DNA of 64,000 nucleotides. Source: Kingdonia uniflora. Lineage: Eukaryota; Streptophyta; Magnoliopsida; Ranunculales; Circaeasteraceae. Location of the stretch: positions 3,038,001 to 3,102,000 of the forward strand of contig JACGCM010001655.1 of assembly GCA_014058105.1 (NCBI GenBank). Direction: 5' to 3'. Positions 44,204-54,349 of the stretch are shown in pieces. Below the pieces are notes generated by a model. It searched no databases. It was not told where the DNA came from and saw nothing but the letters and a program-made list of their open reading frames with translations. Position 1 is the stretch's first letter. Each line of letters begins with the position of its first letter. The position numbers and the translations under genes are program-made.

Positions 44204-44763
44204 CTGGAAATCCCAAGAAATAGGTTCAATGGGGAAAACAAATCACTATGATATAGAATCATGCAAATAAGGAGATTGTCACTCCAGAGTTCATCTCGTT
44301 GTACATAAATGTAAATATACATGATATCTTGAAGTGAATATTAGGCTGAGTTTCTTAAACTCTTAATGAGTTTTATATCTCATACTTTGAGTGGGGTGTC
44401 TAGCTACAAGAACACTCTTAATAGACTCACCAAGTCACCAAGGTGATTGTGGAAGTACGGCCGTTTCCTATGAAAAATTAGGCTAACTTCTTTAAAGCCT
44501 TCACCTATACTGGGATAAAGCACATGGCCAAAATGTGTTGGCATTTAGGAATTGCACCTGGTAGGGTTGTATGTGGTTTTCCTCACTGTGTAAAAGCAAA
44601 TAATGAGTTCAACACTCTGATCACTTATTATTCTTATACGCTGAAGATTGTCCACTACGTAAAGGTTCAAGTCTAAGGACACTTTTACTTATGTACATCT
44701 CTATATTTCAAAGGCGTTATCTCGTTTCTTTTCTCGTTCGGAGAGTTTTTAAAAGTGGGGGAT

Positions 44764-45598
44764 TGTTGGGTTATTTCAAAAACTTATTTGACCTTGGACT
44801 TGGGCTTAAGTTTGGGCATGGGCTTGAGGCCTTTGATATCATTTAAAGTGAGTCTTTTATCTACTTCATTCTTCAAACGGCTATTCCTTTAGAAGACCTG
44901 ATCTTCAGGGAGTAACGCATGCATTCAAAGAACGTAATGGACGTGAGACGTGATGATTACCGTTGTGTTTACATCTATAAATACCTTCCTTCCTCCTACT
45001 ATCAATACACAATACTAAACTACTATTCATCGTCTTCTCTTTTTCTCTCTCTAAAAGCGGTTCATACTTGAGGTGCAAACTTATTCAGTTTTTTACGTAA
45101 ACTTCCGGCGAAGCTACCGTATATGCTCGTTATATCCTGGGAGAGTACTTGAGATACTCTTTAAAGAGAGTGCGACCCACGGCTTAAGCGCTAATCATCT
45201 TATTACTCTTTCAGATCAATCGTGGTTGCAGTTGCGAAGTTCGAAATTGTTGTTGTTGTTATCATTTACCTGAGATCGAATCTCTTTGTTACTTTGACCT
45301 AACATGTGTGGTATCCAACTTGCTGTTTTAAGTTACTGTAGCTGATGTTACTCGAAGTACTGTAGTAGCTCAAAGTACTGTAACAGATCAAAGTACTATA
45401 GCAGCTCAAATATACTGTAGCAAATCGAAGTACTGTAGCAGCTCGAAGATACTATAACTGATCGAAGTACTGTTGCGGATCGAAGTATTGCAGCAGATCG
45501 AAGTACTATTGTAGCTCGAAGTACTGCAGCTGCTGTTCTAAATTACTAAAAGGAAAGGGAAAACTAATTACAGGTTTTCTTTACAAATTATTTCTACA
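44764..45598 (+). repeat. 3' LTR of copia copy 2 (835 bp)
   Basis: Starts TGTTGGGTTATTTC after GTGGGGGAT and ends TTTCTACA. TATA box TATAAATA at 44,976-44,983. The repeat array TACTGTAGCAG at 45,340-45,540 is longer than in the 5' LTR. It abuts the inverted LTR of copy 3. Confidence 0.88.
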
Positions 45599-45600
45599 AT

Positions 45601-46295
45601 TCGAGCTGCTACAGTACTTCGATCTGCACCATTACTTCAATCAGTTACAGTATCTTCGAGCTGCTACAGTACTCGATGTGCTACAGTATATTCGAGCGGC
45701 TACTGTACTTCGATCTGCTACATTAACTTAAAACAGTAAGTTCGATGCCACAAATGTTAGGTTGAAGCAACAAAGAGATTCTATCTCAGTTAAATAACAA
45801 CAGCAACAACAATTTTGAACTTCGCAACAGCAACCACGATTGATCTGAAAAAGTAATCAGATGATTAGCGCTCGAGGCGTAGGCCGCACTCTCTTTAAAG
45901 AGTATCTCAAGTACTCTTCAGGATACAACGAGCATATACGGTAACTTTGCCAAATATCTAGGTAAAAAACTAAATGAGTTTGCACCTCAAGTATGAACCG
46001 TTTTTAGAGAGAGAAAGAGAAAAAATGATGAACCGTAGTTTTGTGTTGTATATTGATAGTAGGAGGAATAAATGTATTTATAGATGTAAACACAACAGTT
46101 ATCATCACGTCTCACGTCCATTACGTTCTTTGAATGCATGCGTTATTCCTTAAAGATCAGGTCTTCTAAAGGAATAGCCGTTTGAAGAATGAAGTAGATA
46201 AAAGACCCACTTTAAATGATAACAAAGGCCTCAAGCCCATGCCCAAACTTAAGCCCAAGTCCAAGGTCAAATAAGTTATTTGAAATAACCCAACA
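45601..46295 (-). repeat. 3' LTR of copia copy 3, end-truncated
   Basis: On the minus strand it begins TGTTGGGTTATTTC at 46,295 and runs through TATAAATA (about 46,075-46,082) into the CTACAGTACTTCGAGCTG repeats. It stops at about 45,601 without the terminal ACAAATTATTTCTACA. It forms an inverted repeat with 44,764-45,598. Confidence 0.85.
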
Positions 46296-46847
46296 ATCCC
46301 CCACTTTTAAAAATCTCTCCGAATGAGAAAAAAAGCGAGATAACGGTTTTGATATATAGAGATGTACATAAGTAAAGGTGTCCTTAGACTTGAAACTTTA
46401 CGTAGTGGACAATCTTCAACGTATAAGAATAATAAGTGATCAGAGTCTTGAACTCATTATTCGCTTTTAAACAGTAAGGAAAACCATATACAACCCTACC
46501 AGGTGCAATTCCTAAATGCCAGCACATTTCGGCCATGTGCTTAATCCCAGTATTGGTGAAGGCTTTAGAGAAGTTAGCTTAATTTCTCATAGGAAGCGAC
46601 TGTACTTCCATAATCACCTTGGTGAGTCTATTTAGAGTATTCTTGTAGCTAGACACCCCACTCAAAGAATGAGATATAGAACTCATTAAGAGTTTAAGAA
46701 ACTCAGCCTAATATTCGCTTTAAGATATCATGTATATTTACATTTATGTACAACGAGAAAAACTCTGGAGTGACAATCTCCTTAATTGCATGATTCTATA
46801 TCACAGTGATTTTTTTCCCCATTGAACCTATTTCTTGGGATTTTCAG

Positions 46848-48177
46848 TCATTTAGGTTGGGTTCCCACCACTTGTGATTCTATAACAGGCTTTATCCCCA
46901 TCCCTAAGGATGTGCTCCACACTTTATCACGAGACAGTCCTTTAGTCAATGGATCTGCCAAGTTGTTTTCCGATCTTATAAAATCCACTGTAACAGTACT
47001 AGATCTGAGGTAACCTCTCATCGTACTGTGCTTGCAATGTATCACTAACTTCTTACCAATATAGTAATTGTTTTATACTCTGCCTATTGCAGCAGTACTA
47101 TCTGAGTAGACCAGTATCGGTGGTATAGGCCTACTCCATAAAGGTATATAAGACAAGAGGTCTTTCAACCAACTTGCCTCCTCACTAGCTGTAGCTAGTA
47201 CTACTAACTCAGACTTCATAGTCGACTGAGCTAAAATCGTCTATTTTTTGGATCTCCAAGAAACTGCCCCTCCAGCTATACTAAACACGTATCCGCTGGT
47301 GGCATTGGAATCATCCGAAAATAAATTCCCATCTGTATCGCTAAATCCATCAAGGATCACGAAAAGCTTCTGATAGTGTAAACTCAAGTTCATGGTCCTT
47401 TTCAGGTACGGCATAACTAGATCAATAGCACCCCAGTGCGCCTAACTTGGTTTACTTGTAAATCTTCATAGAACCCCCACAGCATAAGCTATATCGGGTC
47501 TAGTACAGTTTGTAGCGTAGCGAAGGCTACGAATAATACTTGCATATTCTTTCTGTCTAACTGCCTCCCCCAAGTTCTTTAAGAGTTTAACTTGTGGATC
47601 ACAAGGAGTACAAACAGGTCTACGGTCAAAATATTTGTACTTCTTAAAGATCTTCTCAATATAATGAGATTGATCAAGAGTAATACCATTGTCTGTACAT
47701 GTGATCTTCATGCCTAAAATTACACTAGCCTCGCCTATGTCCTTCATATCAAAATTATTGTTAAGCATGGTTTAGGTCTCTAAAATGATATCAAGTATAG
47801 AACCAAAAATAAGTAGATCATTAATGTATAGACATATCATAATACAACTTTTACCACAAAATGTACTGATCTGAGCCAATGGTCTGTTGAAATCCTGCCT
47901 TGTTGAGAAGATAGCCAGAAATAAGATTCTTCCTCATTTCAGGAGTGTGCATCACATCCTTCAGAGTCACTGTCTTTCCAGAGGTAAATACCAGTTCAGC
48001 ATCTCCAGTGCCTAGCACTTTGGTGCAATGGGAATCCCCAAGTTGCACTTTCTGGTCTTCAGGTTCCTTATAGGTCTTAAACCAATTGCGATCATAACAT
48101 ACATGCCTAGAAGCGCCCGAGTTAGCCCACCACCCGTAGGTTCCACCTACCATGTTGATCTCCGTGATCATAGCCAC
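46848..48177 (-). pseudogene. Copia copy 3 protease, deleted pol, RNase H
   Basis: Protease frame 48,177-47,851 with [13 protein letters not shown]: the Asp before S-G-A is Asn, so the catalytic residue is lost. At 47,851 the frame joins RT sequence just before the catalytic box, which reads YINDLLIFG. RT remainder (47,768-47,466) keeps NNNFDMKDIGEASVILGMKI and CTRPDIAYAVG. RNase H end at 47,045-46,848 keeps ENNLADPLTKGLSRD. Confidence 0.85.
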
Positions 48178-48219
48178 TAAGGGCTCTTCGGTAACGTTTG
48201 CCTGAGCAATAGGTTTACA

Positions 48220-49116
48220 GTTCTAGCAGTTTCTAGATATGTGTCCAGGCCTATTACAGTTAAAGCACATAATAGAAACTGTTATGTTATTTGGTGGGGC
48301 TCTTTGGTTCGTTCCCTTTTTAGGATTCTGGTATCCATTTTTCTGACGGTTATTCGGATTACCACCGTTAGGACGGTTGTTCCAATTACCTCCATTCTTA
48401 GCCTTGAAAGGTTTCCCTTTAGGTTTCAGATGGACCTTCCCTTTGGCTTGAACCAAAAGGATTTCCTCTTTCAGGTCTTGATTTCTAGATTCTTCTTCAA
48501 CCCTAAGACGAGTAATCAAGTTCTCCATGGTAAATTCCTTTGACTTGTGTCGCAAGATATTTTTATAGTCTTTCCAATTAGGCGGTAATTTGTCAATCAT
48601 CATGGCAACCTGAAATTGTTCATCAAGAGGTATCCCTTCGGACACGATCTTATGCGTAATTCGTTATAACTCATGTGATTGGGTAATTACCGACTTATCG
48701 TCGACTATAGTGAACTTGAGATATCGGCTTACAACAAACTTTTTAGAGCCTGACTCTTCCATATCATACTTTCTCTGTAATGCTTCCCAAACGGCTGTCG
48801 CAGTTTCGGACTGTAGATAGTCATCGTACAGTTCGTCTGCTAGACCGTTCAGAATGAAATTAGGGCATTTGAATTCAACGTCAGTCCAGTTTGAAATTGA
48901 TTATAAGGTTTTATCATATTCGTTTATAATCAGATCAGGGTCTATCGCAGGTACAGGAACAGGAGGTTCAATAAGGCATTCTTGTTCTAGAACATAAGCC
49001 ACTTCCTTAAGTGTGAGATAAAAGAACATTTTGTTCTTCCATCTCTTGAAGTTGAGACCATCAAACTTAAAGGGTTTGTTGGAGTCAAATTTTAACACTT
49101 CTGAGGTAAGAGCCAT
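48220..49116 (-). pseudogene. Copia copy 3 gag
   Basis: ATG at 49,116 gives MALTSEVLKFDSNKPFKFDG and LKEVAYVLEQE, with a stop at 48,901. The C-terminal open frame 48,645-48,223 holds the full zinc knuckle C-F-N-C-N-R-P-G-H-I-S-R-N-C, preceded by a basic Asn/Gly-rich stretch. The zinc knuckle is intact only in this copy. Confidence 0.85.
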
Positions 49117-49144
49117 ATTACAGATAGTAGATACTCTTTAAAAT

Positions 49145-49893
49145 TGTAGAAATAATTAGTAAAGAAAATCTGTAATTAGCTTTCCCTTTCCTTTTAGTAA
49201 TTCAGAACAACACCTACAGTACTTTGAGCTGCTACAGTACTTCGATCTTTTACAGTATCTTCGAGCTACTACAGTACTTCAATCTGCTACAATATCTTCA
49301 AGCTGCTACAGTATTCGATGTGCTACAGTATCTTCGAGCTGCTACTGTACTTCAATCTGCTACAGTAACTTAAAACAGCAAGTTTGATACCACACATGTT
49401 AGGTCGAAGCAACAAAGAGATTCTTTCTCAGGTAAATAACAACAACAATAATAATTTCGAACTTCGCAACAGCAACCACGATTGATCTGAAAGAGTAACA
49501 AGATGATTTGCGTTCGAGGCATGGGTCGCACTCTCTTTAAAGAGTATCTCAAGTACTCTCCCAGGATACAATGAGCATATACGGTAGCTTCGCCGGAAGT
49601 CTACGTAAAAAATTGAATGAGTTTGCACCTCAAGTATGAATCGTTTTTAGAGAAAAAGAGAAAAGACGATGAACTTTAGTTTTGTGTTGTGTATTGATAG
49701 TAGGAGGAATGAATGTATTTATAGATGTAAACACAACGGTTATCATCACGTCTCACGTCCATTACGTTCTTTGAATGCATGCGTTACTCCCTGAAGATTA
49801 AGTCTTCTAAAGGAATAGCCATTTAAAGAATGAAGTAGATAAAAAACCCACTTTAAATGATAACAAAGGCCTCATGCCCATACCCAAACTTAA
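49145..49893 (-). repeat. 5' LTR of copia copy 3, start-truncated
   Basis: It ends (minus) at 49,145 with TTTCTACA, 28 bases before the gag ATG. Its first bases are missing: at 49,893 (CCCAAACTTAAG) it switches to another LTR fragment in plus orientation. Confidence 0.85.
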
Positions 49894-49897
49894 GTAA

Positions 49898-50150
49898 TTG
49901 TTGGGTTATTTCAAAAAACTTGAGTAAATGTTGCTTCGACCTAACATTTGTGGTATCGAACTTGTTATTTTAAGTTACTGTAGCAGATCGAAGTACAGTA
50001 GCAGCTAAAAGATATTCTAGCAGATCGATTACTGTAGCAGCTCGAAGATACTGCAGTAGATCGAAGTACTGTAGCAGCTCAAAGTACTGTAGCTGCTATT
50101 CTGAATTACTAAAAGGAAAGGGAAAGCTAATTACAGGTTTTCTTTACAAA
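49898..50150 (+). repeat. Internally deleted copia LTR fragment
   Basis: It starts TGTTGGGTTATTTC like a full LTR, but after about 30 bases jumps to TGTTGCTTCGACCTAAC, a block 530 bases further on in the LTR. It then runs through repeats and GGTTTTCTTTACAAATTACT to the border with element C. The deletion removes the TATA box. Confidence 0.75.
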
Positions 50151-50396
50151 TTACTGTAGCCGAATTGATATATCCAAAGGCGTGCCCCCAAATTCCATCT
50201 ATGCTACTTTTGGCCTTACAAAACTCCATAAACTGACTAGAGCCTGTTGGGTACTCAACACGAGAACCCTTTAGACGAGGCTATTCTATCAATTCGGTTA
50301 CAGTATCCTCCTCGTCCCCTACTCTAATAACTGGAGATAAATGCCCTACGAGGTCTACTTTATCAGCCTTTGCACAACCAGAAATCGAAGCCATAC
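50151..50396 (-). pseudogene. Element C antisense gene 1, N-terminal part
   Basis: From ATG at 50,396 the frame reads MASISGCAKADKVDLVGHLS, one stop, then SQFMEFCKAKSSIDGIWGHA. This matches FREFCKAKASVGGRWGNF of element A (22,934). It is cut at 50,151 by the copia LTR fragment. Function unknown. Confidence 0.65.
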
Positions 50397-50621
50397 ATAT
50401 CTACAGTAAATGGTCTACTTTAAACCGCTGGTCCAACAAAACCTGCAGATAGGTCGAGGCATATATATCAATTTTTATCTTGCACTATTAAATCACTTAT
50501 ACAATCACAAACTGTCTCAAAACAAATTTTATTGCCTCACAGTCTTTATTCCCATTGTTATTTTTATTTTATTTTTGTGTTTAGTAGGGATTACATCCTT
50601 ATCCCGACGCAATAAAGATAT

Positions 50622-51112
50622 TTATACAAAAACACTTATAACCCTAAATACAGACTTACCTTCAACACCCGAGTGAGAGTCTGCAGCGTTGGTCCGTACC
50701 AGTTTGCTCAATTTTTGCAACTTCTTCAAAACGTCCTCGATATCAACCTCCTCTCGTAGTTTGCAATTGAGACTCTTAATCACCGCTTTCCTCTTATCCT
50801 TTCCTCCTTCGGCGGTAATGGAATCGTCAGTTGAGATCTCTCTCTCTCTGACCCTTCTCTTTTTTTTTGGTTTTCTATATTCCGAGATGGAGGAAAGGGG
50901 GTACTTATGCACTTTTCCCTGAACCGCTGGCGGTTTTGTCTTTTCCAATAAGCAGTCTTCGATTCTTGAGCCGAGCCGTCTGTTCGTTTGAGCCTGTCAG
51001 ACGTGTCGTACCGCTTCGGTGAAAACACATTCCCATCATTATACCACATATTATACTTTAGAGTATCTCTCAGCCTCTTGGTCTCACTTTTTTCACAATA
51101 CCCCAAACTCAT
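50622..51112 (-). CDS. Element C antisense ORF, basic Ser/Arg-rich
   Basis: Two overlapping minus-strand frames cover this stretch. The 51,112-50,780 frame contains NMWYNDGNVFSPKRYDTSD, comparable with NNGKVFLPKKYKTSDIDYER in element A (23,375-23,761). The 50,948-50,622 frame reads GKVHKYPLSSISEYRKPKKK and LNCKLREEVDIEDVLKKLQK, ending in a short amphipathic stretch. A frameshift or intron between them is possible. The conserved position in three elements supports a real gene. No known domain is recognised. Confidence 0.45.
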
Positions 51113-51320
51113 GACCCTGAACTTTCTACTTTAAAAATTTCACGTATATTTGTTTGCCCTACTTATACACCTTGACTTTAACGTCAATAACAGTTAGCAA
51201 CACAAATTCAAAAATTCAGTTTCAACAAACAATCCTAGTCATAGCCTATTTTTGTGAATAGATTATTTTGTTTTCAAGTAAATTCGGGCAATTACATTTC
51301 AAATTTTTAAAATACAACAG

Positions 51321-51698
51321 TCAATCACTCCAATCCCCGAGATACTTGCATTTTAAGTAACTGGTGTACCCAACAACACCACAAGCCTTCAGCTGCCCTG
51401 CGGTGACATCTATATCCTCATTAATGATCTCCTCCCTGGCCATCATCAGGATAAACTTTTTACGATCTTCAACAGACTGCCAGCAGATACGCATGGACTC
51501 GGGCCAGTACACGCAATTTATTTCCTTTCCCCTTTCTGCGTCAGTCTTACCCTCGCAGTTCGCTCGGGTTTCGAGCAGAACCTCATCATAACCATGCTGC
51601 CCGAAAACAGCTTCCCTTATTTTATCAATCTTGAATGCTAAACGCAAGTCGTTCAACACACGCGCTTCAACAGCCTTCTGAAAGTGAGTCTTTACCAT
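51321..51698 (-). CDS. Conserved antisense ORF of unknown function (intact, 125 aa)
   Basis: ATG at 51,698 (MVKTHFQKAVEARVLNDLRL) to a stop at 51,321, with no interruption. The product is acidic-to-neutral and soluble-looking. A central segment reads CVYWPESMRICWQSVEDRKK, and the end reads EEIINEDIDVTAGQLKACGV then CKYLGDWSD. Element A (about 24,375-24,060) and B (about 11,930-12,240) have counterparts with VARLIVEEEIELEDVRITGG and GELIRC, both with stops. No signal peptide, membrane segment or known motif is seen. It lies upstream (in the antisense direction) of the Transposase_28-like gene. Confidence 0.6.
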   Translation of the reverse strand: MVKTHFQKAVEARVLNDLRLAFKIDKIREAVFGQHGYDEVLLETRANCEGKTDAERGKEINCVYWPESMRICWQSVEDRKKFILMMAREEIINEDIDVTAGQLKACGVVGYTSYLKCKYLGDWSD

Positions 51699-52912
51699 TT
51701 TTAATGAATAACCTTCTTAGAGAACAAATCATACTTTTATATTGTTTAGTTAACAGGACTAATTTTTCGATTGACTATACGCAAGGTATTTCAGTTTCTA
51801 TAACCCATCCTTCCCGAGTTCGAGCTACTTACTATTATCATTTCATGCTTAATCGAGCTCTCTAAAGATTATATTTTGAGCTTTATATTTACATCTGCTA
51901 AGCTCGATTTATTTACGAGGTAAAATAAGGTATGTTATATCACCAACTATTCCCTCCCATATTATGTACAGCTCGATGATATGTCGACCATTTCTGCCTT
52001 TCGCTAGTAAAAAAACAAACAAGATACTCTTTTATTACGCTAGATTTTTATCTAACAAGTTGGTTACAAGACTATTCCTACAACGTTACTTTACAATTAC
52101 AGAATCAAACTCGAGGACAGGTCTCTAGTTCTTTTATCGTTGCCGAGATACTCCTGATCTTCCATAGAAACCTCCACCACAGATCGCAAAGTACAAGACT
52201 ATAACAGGTCAGAAACCTCTTTCCCCTTCATTCCAGTACAGGAAGAATTAAAAGAAAAACGATGGCACTGAGAGAGGCGATACATCTTCTACCTCCACCA
52301 CCGCCGTCCCTTCCTCCTTATCCACACTAACCCAGAGTTCGTGGAAGTTGAGAAGGACTCCTACCTTAGAAACTGGAACATCAGTAGAGACCAGAGATTT
52401 TGTATCGCATACACCCTGGCAGCTAAAACGGATGCTACATAATACCCGAAAATATTTCAAACAACACTGCTTCAAGAAAACAACAAAGGGAGTCTCCCTA
52501 CTCTGATAGCCATAAAACTATATCCAGAATCCCTCCATGATAAAAGAAAATTGGGTATGATACACTTGATTCCTCATCTTAACCATGATTTTACAAAGGT
52601 ATGCTTCCAAAAAACTCATATTTTTTTCTCACTTTACAAAGCAGGCATGTTTATTTTTCTCTGCAGCGAAATGTATTGTAGGTTATTCGGCAATCAAATC
52701 CACTATTTATAGCGATACCGCATTTAATGCACGTTGTTTCCCCAAACAGTCATCTGCTCAGGAAAACTAACAGTCCGCCTATGATACTCACGCGTCATTA
52801 AGGCAACCCACTCTTCAATACAGACGTTCCATTTTTCAAACGTTGCTTACGTCATTACAAGGTCTGAGTTTTAGGGTTTTTCTCAACTAAAGCCACACGT
52901 GACTTCAGTTGC
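51699..52912. other. Remainder of element C 3' region
   Basis: Corresponds in position to 24,400-26,000 of element A. A minus-strand frame at 52,475-52,248 is short and unrecognised. A sequence TTTTCTCAACTAAAGCCACACGTGACTTC-type lead-in to the polypurine tract (52,875-52,910) matches the same spot in A. Confidence 0.5.
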
Positions 52913-52923
52913 GAGGGGGCGAT

Positions 52924-53085
52924 TGTAGGGACTTATCCCTTGAGCTAAGAATACTCGATCTCACATGTACCTCGATCTCTATAAGACTCGATTTTATCCA
53001 GTACCAGACTCACGCAGTTACAAACACGTTAACAGTTATACATCGACCACGAACTCATGCAGAATAAGTCTCAAACAAACACATG
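52924..53085 (+). repeat. Truncated LTR of element C
   Basis: TGTAGGGACTTATCCCTTGAG begins the LTR and similarity to the family is recognisable to about 53,085 (ACAAACACATGG). There it switches to gag sequence in the opposite orientation. Confidence 0.7.
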
Positions 53086-53345
53086 GGGAGAAGTTCGAGA
53101 AACTTCTTGGAGAACTCCTCGAGCTTCTCCCTATCTGTTTCTTTAAGACTTATAAGGGAATATAAGTTATCTTCTTTGTCTTTATTATGGGCATAAGCCT
53201 TGATGAATATTTTCTGTAGCTGCTCGAAGGTATGAATCGAACCTTCCGGTAAAGAGTGGAACCAACGGAGCGGTTTGTCCTAAATACTGGTAGCGAAGAG
53301 CCGACAAAGGATATGATTCAGATTAGAATACAAAGCAGCTCACAT
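53086..53345 (-). pseudogene. Tat-type gag fragment, opposite orientation to element C
   Basis: The minus strand encodes part of the gag core, matching the region of B at about 27,760-28,010: motif YNKDKEDNLYSLISLK-like, and upstream a FHSLPEGSIHTFEQLQ pattern. It is abruptly joined to the C LTR at 53,085 and fades near 53,345. Confidence 0.65.
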
Positions 53346-54349
53346 TCTTCACATGACCCATAACTTATTAACTAGAGTTTTTCCTACTGGTGACCCTAAG
53401 CCCTAAGATTCGACTAGCTCAAATAGGAGTTTTTATCCCCGAGCAGTGAAGCATATTAAAAAGCATTCGATCGTAATGTGTAAGCCATCAAAAGATAAAT
53501 CGTAGTGGGATACAAACCCACTAGGGATCTGATGCGGTCGTGGTTTATCCGTAATAATCGTAATTTTAGGTAGTCACAGTTACATAGATGGGTTAAAGAG
53601 AAAAGAAGAAGAAGAAGAAGAAGAAGAAGAAGAAGAAGAGGAGATCCTCTCATTGTTGGATATGAGGAGGGAGGTTTAGTTTTGTTGGTTTAAGTAGTAC
53701 TAAAGTACCCATGTTCATTCAAAGAAGAAGAAAGGGTCGAGGAAATTGTATGCCTTTATTGTTATTGTCAGAGGAGCAAAGCAATGTTTTCTATCTGTTT
53801 TTATTTGGAGGGACCGGGAAGATTCCTTGTGGGAACATCGATCTTTGCAACCGGGGATAGAGAGCAGTGATTATTGGTCTAGCCTCTCCCCTGTTCATTC
53901 AAAGAGCAATGGCCCTATGCTTTGTAGCTTAAAGCTTGTAGTCCTATCTTTTTTCTTACTGCCTTTAGTTTAACTACTGGTTCAAAGAGCATCTTTCTCC
54001 ATCGTCTGTCATTATCTTCTATCTAGACCATTAATTTATCACACAAAAACAAGTTGATTTTTGCAAATTATACAAGATTTCTCATAATACTTCTTGGTTG
54101 ATTTTCAGTGCCCCCATCAAAGACAACTTGCTTAGAGTAATTTGCCTCACATACCACTTATGTGTGTTTTCTTTTATAGTTTGAGCTCAGTTATTACATT
54201 ATTTCTTAATTAAACTACTTACAATATATTGTTTGAAGTACAAAATCTCTTTTTTCTTTAGCTAGGCGGTACTGCTTAGAAAATATTTATTACTTGCGAC
54301 ATGATATATGTTTTAAAACGCTTAAAATCACCCTCCTGTGGAATTAATA
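53346..54349. other. No gene recognised; (GAA)n microsatellite
   Basis: A pure GAA run lies at about 53,604-53,640. Open frames over it are composition artefacts. The part 53,700-54,000 has slightly higher GC and an unidentified plus-strand frame (53,746-53,973). The sequence nearer 54,300 is probably the 5' region of the following transposon, but its left terminal repeat was not found. Confidence 0.5.

Larger units (their letters stand above)
40769..45598 (+). mobile_element. Ty1/copia copy 2 (internal region and 3' LTR)
   Basis: With the LTR at 39,941-40,768 this is the only copy here with two full LTRs and gag to RNase H. Gag starts 28 bases after the LTR end; no standard tRNA primer-binding sequence (such as TGGTATCAGAGC) is visible in that gap. 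Compared with copy 1, about 570 bases spanning integrase C-terminus and RT start are deleted at 42,690. Inactive. Confidence 0.85.
45601..49893 (-). mobile_element. Ty1/copia copy 3, inverted, with internal deletion
   Basis: Minus-strand copy of the same family. 3' LTR 45,601-46,295 lacks its last ~60 bases. 5' LTR 49,145-49,893 lacks its first ~50 bases. Internal region: gag 49,116-48,220, protease 48,177-47,851, then a deletion straight into the RT catalytic box, RT remainder 47,820-47,440, and RNase H to 46,848. Integrase and the first half of RT are absent. Confidence 0.85.
50151..53085 (+). mobile_element. Tat-type gypsy element C: 3' internal region and LTR start
   Basis: Contains the antisense-gene region (genes on the minus strand, 50,151-52,500), the polypurine tract GAGGGGGCGAT (52,913-52,923) and the first ~160 bases of an LTR (TGTAGGGACTTATCCC at 52,924). 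Pol and gag in the same orientation are absent. It is diverged from A and B but has the same gene order, so it belongs to a related family. Confidence 0.75.

Noticed and set aside
53456..53653. Leu-rich 'signal peptide' open frame
   Set aside because: Produced by the GAA/TTC microsatellite at 53,604-53,640.
53346..54060. Possible organelle-derived insertion
   Set aside because: Slightly higher GC and an unfamiliar sequence suggested it, but I could identify no mitochondrial or plastid gene or tRNA in it.
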